A stretch of DNA of 64,000 nt from Glycine soja (taxonomy: Eukaryota; Streptophyta; Magnoliopsida; Fabales; Fabaceae): the NCBI RefSeq assembly GCF_004193775.1, contig NC_041016.1:9697395-9761394 (forward strand). Reading direction: 5' to 3'. Under the pieces are notes generated by a model, which was given only the letters and a program-made list of their open reading frames with translations, was not told the DNA's origin and made no database searches. Numbering within the stretch: position 1 is the stretch's first letter; the number at the start of each line of letters is the position of its first letter. Below, piece after piece: positions 53,993-64,000 of this stretch. Made by a program: the position numbers and the translations under genes.

Positions 53993-55215
53993 TGTTAAGT
54001 CCAAAGTCTTATGTTTTGATTATTACAAACTTTCTAAAGAGAAATGATAAGTCTTCTAAGTAACAATCTACCAATGAATTTGTTCAAGTATATTAAAAAA
54101 AACTAGAAATTAAAAGTCATGAGAAGAGTCAGACTCAAGATGTCATAAGTTGCATTCTAATTTAAACTCTAAAAGTTTAGTGAATGAAGAGAATGATTTA
54201 GTTAAGTAAAATCACTGCTCAACAATGAGTAATCACGAAGAAGCAACATGTACAAGAAAATATACATATTTGAAAATCATTCTTTGCTTATAATGGTTTT
54301 TAAGAATGAAACCTCAGAATGTTTTGAAGTACTGCATAGGTGGCTTGACATTAAGAATTGCAAAGATCCAACACACTTAGAACAAAAACTTTATCAATAC
54401 CGAGGTAAGAGATTTCGAATTACTGAAGGAACATATATCTCCAACACAATATGATCTCAAGAATATCTTTCATGAAGATTAAGAAATTTCATTCAGAATC
54501 TACTTAAAAGAACTTGAAAGAAAGACATTAGAACGTTGATACAAGCTCAGAATAGAACATATTAATAGAAGCACTTCATTTTCTAATGCTTTAGTTAGAA
54601 AAGAATGGTGGCACACTAGCAAGCTACATATCAAAATATTGGAATACAAGATTGTCAAGTCATATAATCAAATTAAGTATTCCTACAAGAAGAATATTTG
54701 ATTGCTTTTTCATTTACACTAAAAAAACCTTCTCAAAACATATCATTAAATTAAATAGTTGGATCAGAATGTCTCTTCAGAATCGTTGGTTGAACAAAAT
54801 ATGGTGAATTATAATAAATCTCTTTATATCTATCTTTTATTCCTGTGCATAAAAAAATGTCTCTTTAGAGAGTTACTCATAAAGCCTACTAAAAAACTAG
54901 TAGTGATTGCTGAAAAGTCAAAATTAAAGTGCACGTTTGTTTTCCTGTTCGGTTTGCTGTAACATGTATTACCAGACAAAACCAACGAACATTCAGAGAA
55001 GGAAAGAGGGAGATCCATTAGCGAAACATCCGTTCACAACCTTCCCGACGGATTTCCAGACGTACCCTAAGTTGATAGCTTTTTTGCAATGTACATAAAG
55101 TCATCCCAACTACACCTTAAAGCTGAAAAAGCTCTCCTATCATCATCTAACAACTATATTGACTTGCGAGCTCTATATAATGACAAAAGACAATTGCAAA
55201 ACACAAGGGAGAGAG

Positions 55216-55256
<41 letters not shown>

Positions 55257-55505
55257 GTGATTCAACTTTTCTTCCACACTTTAGAAGCCTTATGAGTTTT
55301 AGAAAGGCTACGTAGGAGGTGTGTTTAGCTTAAAACTTCAAGGTTAATTCACCCAATGAGTGTTAAGTTGTAATACCACTATACACACCACATCCAATAT
55401 ATGTTTGATTTTATTCCAAACTAAGTTGGGTTAGGTTTGGTTGAGAGAAATGTTACTAGCATTTCTCTAATACCATCATAATGAGAGAGAAAATCTCACA
55501 TCTAA
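53993..55505 (+). mobile_element. Degenerate LTR-like stretch
   Basis: It starts TGTTAAGTCC and could end CTAACA at 55505. The early sequence GTCTTATGTTTTGATTATTA resembles starts of soybean copia-type LTRs from memory. A TATA-like CTCTATATAA lies near 55170 and a (TA)n tract of 35 bp at 55219-55253. No target-site duplication or coding domains were seen, so this is tentative. Confidence 0.33.
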
Positions 55506-56282
55506 CAGGTCACAAGTTCAAGTTCTCACTTATCTTTTTGGAGTAAAATAAATATACCTTTATCTTTCAAGTGTTTTTGGATTCAAAGGGCTTTCTCTAT
55601 TTTAGATCATGACACCTACATTTGTGTGTGTATGTAAAAGAATCCCTTCTCAGGTATATACCAGTGAATGAGTTGCTTCGAAAAGGATTTGGTTGGTAAT
55701 TTGAGCATCTCAATACTTGGTAGTAAAGTACTAAAGTTGCCATATTTTGTTCCTGTTAAGGGTATGCTCCAACCAACATATTTTGTTCTAGCGTGTCCCG
55801 CACATTTTTCTGTATGCCCATTGTCTACACTTCTCCTTGTCTCTCTTTCCCCCTTCCATGTTCCATCAGTGTTCCGTTTGGCTTTGCAATTTAATTCATT
55901 TATATGAGTGTGACTTGGATGTAACCCAAAAGAAATTTGGAAGACTCAATTCTCATGTTCCTTCAAAATGGACAATGGAGTATGTATCTGAATTAGATTT
56001 AGCTTACACATCTAGCCAACATTTGCTTGGGCCGTGATACAAATTAAGTGTCGTAAGTAAAGGACAAAAGAAATGTTACTTGCACCGATAAAAGACCTTC
56101 CCAAATAAATAATGCTTTTCATACCACAATTGCCTTTATATAAATTTAGAAAGAATGAATAGTGCATTGAACAGAAAGAGGTTGACACCAAGAAAACTAC
56201 CAATTCGCTGCACACATACTAAATATTATTAATAAAAAGAAGAAAAATACAAAAAAATGAGGTTCCAAACCCCTCAAACATC
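55506..56282. other. Unassigned intergenic DNA
   Basis: Short open frames here show no recognisable domains. The part just below 56283 is the 3' tail of the LINE fragment that follows (GAGGGGTTTGGAACCTC on minus, then T- and AT-rich sequence). Confidence 0.4.
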
Positions 56283-56480
56283 TCAATGAAATTTATAACT
56301 GATTAGTCCAGTTCTATCATGAAAGAATCCACTCCTAGGGAAATTAGGAACAAAATCCCACCACAAGAAACCCTTATGTTGGATCCCATGATCCGCTAAC
56401 TTATCAGAGCAAGTATTTTCTTCGCGAAATATATGAGACCACAAACACCATTGCCGAGGAACAATATGCAGATTTTTGAA
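56283..56480 (-). mobile_element. LINE 3' fragment with RNase H-like C-terminus
   Basis: The minus-strand frame reads about 60 residues to a stop. It includes HIFREENTCSDKLADHGI, then WWDFVPNFPRSG and GLISYKF. This is the end of the plant LINE/retroelement RNase H region (typical HV-REGN-AD-LAN, then W--P). The reverse transcriptase part is absent, so the copy is 5'-truncated. No poly-A tail is obvious. Confidence 0.7.
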
Positions 56481-57279
56481 AGATTTAGTCTAAAACTTAG
56501 TCATGCTTGTATTTTTTAGGAATCAAACTCAACTTGTATTATCAATCGTGTCACATTAAAAAAAGGCAATGATTAAAGAATTTTAACACTATTATTAATT
56601 TTTAATTATTTCAAAAGATAATTTTAAATGTTATTTATGTTTCAATTAGGTAAGCTCTTTTTTTTCCTTGTAAAGAACATTTGTCATATAAATTTCATTG
56701 TCAGAGGTTTTGAATATGGCAAAGATTACTTTGCATCACCTTCATAAGTAGTTCATTATGAACCATAATAGGTGATTGATTATGAATCATAAATAATGAT
56801 CTTATAGATTGATCTCATATTTATAATATTGTGATGTGCGTTTCACACCTTATCAGTATTTTTCTCCTTCTCCCCAGCAACCTCCACAGTTGAAAACTAT
56901 TCACAAATTGCAAACTTGAGCGAATTTTCTATTTGTTCCCAAATTCCATGAAAAGGGATGACGTATGCTGTGGTTGGCCACATTAGGGTTCGTTGCTTCC
57001 CACATTTTCTAATTAAACTTGCATTGTCGACAACAAATTGCAAACTTAACTAGTTTTAGGAAAATAATGAATCTAAAAACTTAAACTGATTTGTAGGCAG
57101 AGAGCATGTTCAGAGATTGATGATTCCTTCGCAAATGTTGAAGAGTTTACTTCGACCTTTGATCGGCAATCATGGATGACGGTGATGTGGTATTCGTTGC
57201 CTCTATTCTCCTCTCGTTCTCCACGGCGTGAAAAGAAGAGAAAAAAGTTAAACGGAAATGTCAGTGCCGAAAATCGTTT
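56481..57279. other. Unassigned intergenic DNA
   Basis: AT-rich to about 56860, then mixed sequence that is probably the old promoter and leader of the inhibitor pseudogene. No gene is recognised. Confidence 0.4.
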
Positions 57280-57810
57280 CCGGCGACGGCAAACGGTTCT
57301 TCTCATCTTTCTCTTAGTCCATCCCTCACTTGCTTCTAAGAACAATGTGACAAAACTTCAAACTACTCATTCTGCATTGAGTCTCTATATATATTCTGAC
57401 CCTCATGCCCCAGATTCAGATAGCTATGGCCTAGCCTATGTTGCACTTCGCTTGGCATACCTCAATGCCACTAGCACAAGGGGCTGCATCACAAAGCTGC
57501 TAAAGAAGGCCACTTCAAGCATCTTCAAAAGTGTGCCAGTGAATATGAAATGGCTATATCTGCTATTGAAACATCTTACAATGACTTGAACTCTGAGACA
57601 TTCTTTGAGTTGGCTGTTGCTTCTCATAGTGCTGAGGATTATTGTCAAGCTACTTTCAAAGGATGCCATCATTGCCCTCTTGACTTCATGAACAATGCTT
57701 TAAAGGGTCTTTGTGAAATTTGTGTAGTTGTTTCTAAATTGTTCGCAGGGATCATAATCTCTCGCTTAGAATATATTTCACTTTTGCTATTATTACATGC
57801 ATTGTTATAG
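57280..57810 (+). pseudogene. Pectinesterase/invertase inhibitor-like pseudogene
   Basis: Domain pieces occur in order but in alternating frames. A signal peptide-like VLLIFLLVHPSLAS (about 57296-57337) is in one frame, and CDKTSNYSFCIESL (57346-57387, with the family's first two Cys) in another. DSYGLAYVALRLAYLNAT returns to the first frame. Then KHLQKCASEYEMAISAIETS and DYCQATFKG...ALKGLCEICVVV continue in the second. The PMEI four-helix core and its four key cysteines are all still encoded, but at least three frame changes (near 57340, 57400 and 57500) prevent one protein. Intact members bind pectin methylesterases or invertases in the cell wall. Sequencing error is unlikely to explain three shifts. 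Confidence 0.75.
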
Positions 57811-59231
57811 ATAACAATAATTGGGTTTTTGAGATTGCTTTTTTATTTTATTGGGTGCATGAGGTTGTTCCATATGATATGAGTACAGTCCTGAAATTTA
57901 ATATGGATAAAAAGTGACATTTAAACAGCTTTTTCCTGCCATTCTCAACAATCATTATTTCAATGGTTAACTTAATAGGAAAGGAGAAAAGAAAAATAAA
58001 TAACTTTTTTAAATAAATAGCCTAATCATCATGTAAAAAAATTTATACTAATTATTTGGCATGTATGATAAGTTGATTAATTGACCGTCTAAGATAATTT
58101 ATCTTGGGTATGCATTGAAATTAAACAAACGAATTTTTGCCATGCGTGGATAAATTAGTGAATTATTTAAACCAAAAGGTGATTGAAAAATAATATTATT
58201 ATTTTAGTTGATGTATTAGTTTTAAACGTGATTTCGTTCAACTATGTAATGGAAACTTATTATCCCAATTTTTTTGGTCTTTATATTGAAATAATATTTA
58301 CATTAATAAAATAACATTTTTTTCTCTCTAGTAAACACTATAAATATTTTCTTTGTGGAGCTAACTTTTATATATTTTGATAAAGTATTGCTTAAGCATA
58401 TATATTTTTTATTAGAAGTTTGAACACATAAATTAGCATTAATTAAATTTAAAATGTATGACTAAATTATAATCTCAAGTACTCTTGCACAACATTATTT
58501 TCAATATCTACATTGAGACTCATCTAAAATTAGTATTTACTCCATATGATGATCAGGTAGTATTAAATAGTCAAAATAAATAATTCTTACCGATTTACTA
58601 TATATAATTTGCTACATTAATATCAATTTTACAAAATGTGAGAACAATATCACATAGAACCATTATCACTTTAATTTTACAAAATGTGAGAACAATAGTA
58701 GAACCATTATTACTTCTTATCTAAAGTAAATTTGTTTGTAAAATATATCTATTATGTTTTATTTAATAAAGTATAAGAAAAGCTTAGCTTACGAAATTAA
58801 TTAAAAAAATAAATACATCTTTACTTAAATGGAACTCATTTTAAGTAACTTTCTTCTCCATCATTTTACATATATGTTTTCAACTTTACCTCTATGTTTA
58901 ACTATAACCGTGTGTGTATATTGTATATTATCATCTTTTAAAAATATTGCATTTACTATTCCATTTAAATAATATATTATTTTATACCTCATAATTTTTT
59001 TTAACATTTATGTGAATGCTAGAGTGAAACTTGAAATGGAATTATCGTATAAAATAATTTAAAAAAACTTAAATATCGCATTGCAATTGAAATCAGTGTA
59101 TTATTTTTGTATTATATTAATATTAATTGGAACAAAATATTTCATGATCTTTTTAAAATTATTCCTTCTTTTTTTTGACAGAATTTAAATCATTCTTTCT
59201 ATTATTTTGTTCTTTTGGTTTTCTTAGATTC

Positions 59232-59283
<52 letters not shown>

Positions 59284-59936
59284 GAGTAAATATATATAGA
59301 AGAGTAAAGTGAAGTAAAAATTCAAAAGAGATTCAAGGCAAAGAGAAAATATTTCCGAGAAACTTTAAGTGAATAAAATAAGGCGTCTTTTTACAACTAA
59401 ATTATTATAAGGCAGTTTGTTTTAGCATTTTATATATCAAATTGGAAAATTGATAAAAATATATAACACCTAATTTTTTTTGTTGGCTACGCAACATCTG
59501 TATAGGTTCTCTTATTTTCAAATATTTAAGACCTTATCCACAAATTCATCAGACATACAGGGCCAGATTTTAGGTTTTGAAAAAGAAAGAAAAAAAAGAA
59601 GCTTTTTTTATGTTTATAATTGATAATTACTAAAGTATTTACTATTTGCAAAAGTAATAAAGTGAGATGACAGCGTATGATTGTGTCTGAAAGTGATTAG
59701 GGTAAACTACTCAGAATGTTTTATTAAAAAAATTTCTCCTACTAAACACTCCTTAATGTCTATACAGTTATATATACAAGGAATGTGTATTAAATTTGTG
59801 AAATCAATTTCATTCAAAGCTAGTTACATTTATCAATTTTTTAAAATAATAATGTATATTAATACATGAATTGGTAAGAATCTATGATTTCCACATAGTA
59901 CTGATGATCTGTCAAAAAAAAAAAACCATAGTACTG
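57811..59936. other. AT-rich intergenic DNA with (TA)n tract
   Basis: No gene seen. A (TA)n microsatellite of about 47 bp lies at 59234-59280. A 16-bp direct repeat (CATAGTACTGATGATC) separated by poly-A occurs just before the PPR start (59894-59942). Confidence 0.6.
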
Positions 59937-61949
59937 ATGATCAACATGTGTGTCTGTCAATACCGCCGCCGCATTTGTCAGCCCAGTTTTCGTTTCCTGA
60001 GGCATTTCAAAGCTACAATTTCCACCGACCCAGAAAAAGGTTTGGTGAAAAATGCCAATGGGGTTCTCGTTTCAAACAAAGGAACCCCCTTAATACCCAA
60101 GAATTTGAGTTTAAAACCAAGGTCTTCGGATGATGCACTCCACAAACGCAACGCGGAGATAACGATTCACGGTCGCCCCGGCAAGCTCGAAGAAGCAAAG
60201 AAGCTGTTCGACGAAATGCCTCAACGAGACGACGTTTCTTACAACTCCATGATTGCCTTTTATTTGAAGAACAGGGACATACTTGGAGCTGAAGCAGTAT
60301 TCAAGGCAATGCCACATAGAAACATTGTTGCCGAGTCTGCAATGATTGATGGTGATGTTAAAGTTGGTCGTTTGGATGATGTCCGTAACGTGTTCGACAG
60401 TATGACCCATAGCAATGCATTCTCCTGGACAAGTTTGATTTCTGGGTATTTTAGTTGTGGAAGAATTGAGGAAGCTTTGCACTTGTTTGATCAAGTGCCT
60501 GAGAGAAACGTGGTGTTCTGGACTTCAGTGGTTTTGGGTTTTGCTTGCAATGCATTGATGGATCATGCTCGGAGGTTTTTCTATCTCATGCCTGAAAAGA
60601 ATATCATAGCTTGGACAGCTATGGTCAAGGCATATCTTGACAATGGCTACTTCAGTGAGGCTTATAAGCTCTTCCGTGAAATGCCTGAAAGAAATGTACG
60701 TTCTTGGAACATCATGATCTCGGGTTGCCTAAGGGTCAATAGAATGAATGAGGCTATAGGTTTGTTTGAATCGATGCCAGATAGAAATCATGTTTCGTGG
60801 ACGGCTATGGTTTCAGGTTTGGCACAAAAAAAAATGATTGGGATTGCTTGGAAGTATTTTTGATCTCATGCCTTGTAAAGATATGGCTGCATGGACTGCA
60901 ATGATCACTGCATGTGTTGATGATGGGCTCATGGATGAAGTTTGTGAGCTTTTCAACCTGATGCCACAGAAGAATGTTGGGAGTTGGAACACAATGATTG
61001 ATGGTTATGCAAGGAATGATGACGTAGGAGAAGCCTTAAGGCTATTCGTTTTGATGCTAAGGTCTTGCTTTAGACCCAATTAAACCACTATGACTAGCGT
61101 GGTAACTTCCTGTGATGGCATGGTGGAGCTCATGCACGCTCATGCAATGGTCATACAGCTTGGGTTTGAGCACAACACATGGCTAACAAATGCTCTTATT
61201 AAACTTTATTCCAAAAGTGGGGATCTTTGCTCTGCTAGGCTTGTTTTTGAGCTACTAAAGTCAAAAGATGTAGTATCATGGACTGCCATGATAGTAGCCT
61301 ACTCAAATCATGGACATGGTCACCATGCCTTGCAGGTATTCACACGCATGCTAGTATCAGGAATTAAGCCAGATGAGATCACCTTCGTGGGACTCTTATC
61401 AGCTTGTAGCCATGTTGGTCTTGTCAACCAAGGTAGAAGACTGTTTGTTTCAATCAAGGGTACATATAATTTAAATCCTAAAGCTGAGCACTATTCCTGC
61501 CTTGTAGATATTCTAGGTAGAGCAGGACTTGTGGATGAAGCAATGGATGTAGTATCCACTATCCCTCCTTCTGAGAGGGATGAAGCTGTTCTTGTGGCAT
61601 TGCTTGGTGTGTGCCGTCTTCATGGGGATGTCGCAATAGCAAATTCCATTGGTGAGAATCTATTAGAGATAGAGCCATCTAGTTCAGGGGGGTATGTACT
61701 CCTAGCCAATACATATGCTACAGAGGGTCAATGGGATGAGTTTGCAAAAGGAAAAGAATGAGAGAGAGAAATGTGAAGAGAATTCCTGGATATAGTCAAA
61801 TACAGATAAAAGGGAAAAATCATGTTTTTGTTGTTGGGGATAGATCTCATCCCCAGATTGAGGAAATTTACGTATTGTTGAAACAGAATCTTCAACCTTT
61901 GATGAGGGAAATGGGTTGCACACCAGAGAACTTGCTACTCGTAGATTAA
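59937..61949 (+). pseudogene. PLS/E-type pentatricopeptide-repeat gene with three lesions
   Basis: The ATG at 59937 opens an Arg-rich leader (CQYRRRICQPSFRFLRHF) typical of mitochondrial targeting. About a dozen PPR motifs follow (KLFDEMPQRDDVSYNSMIA, LFREMPERNVRSWNIMIS, and others). After them come an E domain (LLGVCRLHGDVAIANSIGENL, GGYVLLANTYA) and an E+-like end (KRIPGYSQIQIKGKNHVFVV). Three defects interrupt it: an extra T in the T run at 60857-60861, a stop codon at 61081-61083 (after RPN), and a frame change near 61750 just before RKRMRERNVKRIPGY. It has no introns, as usual for the family. PPR proteins bind organelle RNA. Similarity across all breaks is undimmed, so inactivation is recent or some lesions are assembly errors. 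Confidence 0.88.
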
Positions 61950-64000
61950 TCCTCAATTAATTAAAGACTAACCGGAGTTACATTAAAAGTATACTTTATT
62001 GTGCATTATTACGAGTGTCCCTGCTTAGTTCAAACTTGGTTTTTGCTATTCTCTTTATAAGTTAGGAGAATACAAAGTTTACACACAACATTTACCTTGT
62101 GAAGGTGTTTTATGTTCTTACAAAGGAAAGGAGAGTATACACAAGTAGAGTGAACTGAAAAGGGTAAAAAGTGAAAATGTTGCTTACCGTTCAGTTCCAA
62201 TGTCCAAATCAAATTCAAATAAGCTATTGATTTACCCTTCTGTTCTAATCATGGGATTTCTAAAAGCTGCAGGTATGACTCTCTTTTTCTTTATGTAGTG
62301 GTCCAGATAGGAACGAAAAGATTCAGAAGTGACTCTGAAATCCAGTTGAATTATGATTAATAGACTATCAAAAGTGAGGGCGTCAAACAATTAGAAAATG
62401 CCAAAACTTGGCCTCTTGTGAGTTGTGACTTGTGAGTCTTGTGACCCATTAACAACCACCGGGAAATATGGTGCATGTATTAAGGAAAGACTATTCATGA
62501 CTAAGAAAGAAGATACGAATAGAGACGGCAACATATTTGGAATAAGATTAGAAACATAAGCTCATAATGCATAATAAATAATTCAATAAAATACATAATC
62601 AATAAATTATTATCATATAAAAACTTAAGACATGATTTTTTTTAACCATCGTAATTAGGACTATGGACTCTTTTATAGAATTTCAGAATATCTCATAAAT
62701 GTTATTTTGAGTTAGTTAGGAACTAATATTTAATCTAAAACTTACTTACATTTAAAATATTTCGTCCCTTTTTAAGAAGATGTTTTGTGATAATTAAATT
62801 TGAATTTTTGCTTACAATTCAATGTGTCTTGTCATCTAAGTTATACTCATTAAGTGCTGTGACATAATTTTAATCATAAAATCTTAATGAAAAAGGTTTA
62901 AAATATTTTGAGAAATTTTTTCAACAAATTCTTAAATTAAATTAAAAAAAAACAATTTATAAAATCCATAAGTTATCTGCAAATGTTGAATTAAGTTTCA
63001 AAAAGGTTCTTGTTCCTATAATCTAAGTTCAACCCCCTTATAGTTTGACCTGGTCAAACTGAACTAGTTGAACAAGCAATCAGACACATTTTTTCTTTGT
63101 AGGCTAGCAAGCAGCAAGTTTTTGAGGACACAAGGAAGCTTTCCCCTTTACCTTCTTTTGAGAAGCAAGAGAGGATCACCAATAGCTTTCCCATGTCATT
63201 CACAAAAAGAGATTCCCTTGGTGCATCATCCATCGTTTTCTGCCTCTATTATAACAACTTGCTTTGATGGAAATAAGCCTGACTTTGCATTAAAATCAGC
63301 ACATTCAAGTTTAGTGATTGATAGATAACACAGGACAACTCAATACTAGCTTGTAGACATTAAATTTTAAATTATTGATTTTGTCATTTGTCTGCTTGCT
63401 ATACGTCTTGCATGAAGCATGTGACGAGGAGCATCGCTACCTAACTATTCCAAATAACTTATGGACACGAGAGAAATTAATATTTGAACGTGGACACAAA
63501 CTTGCTATGCGCATTGAATACGTTTGTGGTCATAATAATAATTTCTACAAGTTTGATTTCTCAACTGATTGCGTGTGGTTTAGTCTCTAGTGTATTAGTT
63601 AACTCAAAAAATCCCCTCTAGTTCGGTGAAGATCATGATCCAAAGTCCAAACCCTCCTAAATCATTGTATCATGCTAGATTTATTAATTTTCAGGTGTTG
63701 TCATGCAGAAATATAATTCTTAAAAATTGTTGCAGTTGAATTTAGATAATGTTAGTTTATTTATTCAGTATCTTACACTCCATTTTCTTAAAATATGCTT
63801 AAATTAGATTGTCCTTTTTTTTAATTACAGTTTACTCCCTTAAGATATTAATAATAGGTGCTATAATTTAATCCATTTTAATATAAACAAACTTCTTAGG
63901 GTCACTTTTTTTCTCTTCTTATGACTCTCGGCATTATCCACAATTAGTTTTGAATCTCTAACACAAACTTTATGACTTTAAAAGATGAAATGAAGATTCT
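61950..64000. other. 3' flank of the PPR locus, no gene recognised
   Basis: Two short plus-strand open frames (63068-63328 and 63375-63590) show no known domain. The first starts near an acceptor-like CTTTGTAG (about 63102), so a partial exon of a gene beyond the window cannot be excluded. The remainder is AT-rich. Confidence 0.4.

Noticed and set aside
55500..55560. GGTCACAAGTTCAAGTTCTCAC as a tRNA B-box
   Set aside because: No cloverleaf can be drawn around it. It resembles generic repeat sequence.
63068..63590. Two short plus-strand open frames near the window end
   Set aside because: No recognisable domain or consistent splice context, so not called as genes.

Overview
The window looks like nuclear DNA of a legume, most likely a Glycine (soybean-type) genome. 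It is AT-rich, its genes are split by GT-AG introns, and it is full of plant MITEs, LTR fragments, microsatellites and decayed duplicates. The proteins are closest, from memory, to dicot families. The species call is inference; no search was run.

Region 1 (1-17.7 kb) is an accessory, duplicated area. A block at about 86-1825 and 2500-3700 recurs at 11024-12672 and 14640-15960. The right-hand copy carries a convincing MIR160 precursor on the minus strand (hairpin about 11025-11165, mature 21-mer at 11116-11136). The left-hand copy has a diverged but still foldable relative (mature-equivalent 193-213), and a third, much more decayed unit sits at the window edge (14-34). Between the copies lies a broken raffinose synthase-family gene (8889-11022), cut off exactly where the MIR160 block begins. 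The rest is AT-rich, with five members of one MITE family, a Stowaway-like MITE, an LTR-like stretch and a 347-bp poly-C/CT tract.

Region 2 (17.8-49 kb) holds the intact genes, all on the plus strand. They are a RAB2-type small GTPase (RABB1c, six exons, 211 aa), the mRNA-decapping scaffold VARICOSE/EDC4 (twelve coding exons, 1403 aa), a single-exon unidentified acidic 150-aa protein, and the pectin galacturonosyltransferase GAUT4 (nine exons, 657 aa). These act separately in membrane traffic, mRNA turnover and Golgi cell-wall synthesis; nothing suggests they form a functional cluster.

Region 3 (49-64 kb) is again repeat-rich and degenerate. It contains a 2.1-kb solo-LTR-like element, a second LTR-like stretch, a LINE RNase H tail, a frameshifted pectinesterase/invertase-inhibitor pseudogene and a PLS/E-type pentatricopeptide-repeat gene with three disabling lesions. 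No tRNA, rRNA, CRISPR or prokaryotic features were seen. The most interesting signal is the MIR160 tandem family, in which one decayed copy has changes that preserve hairpin pairing.
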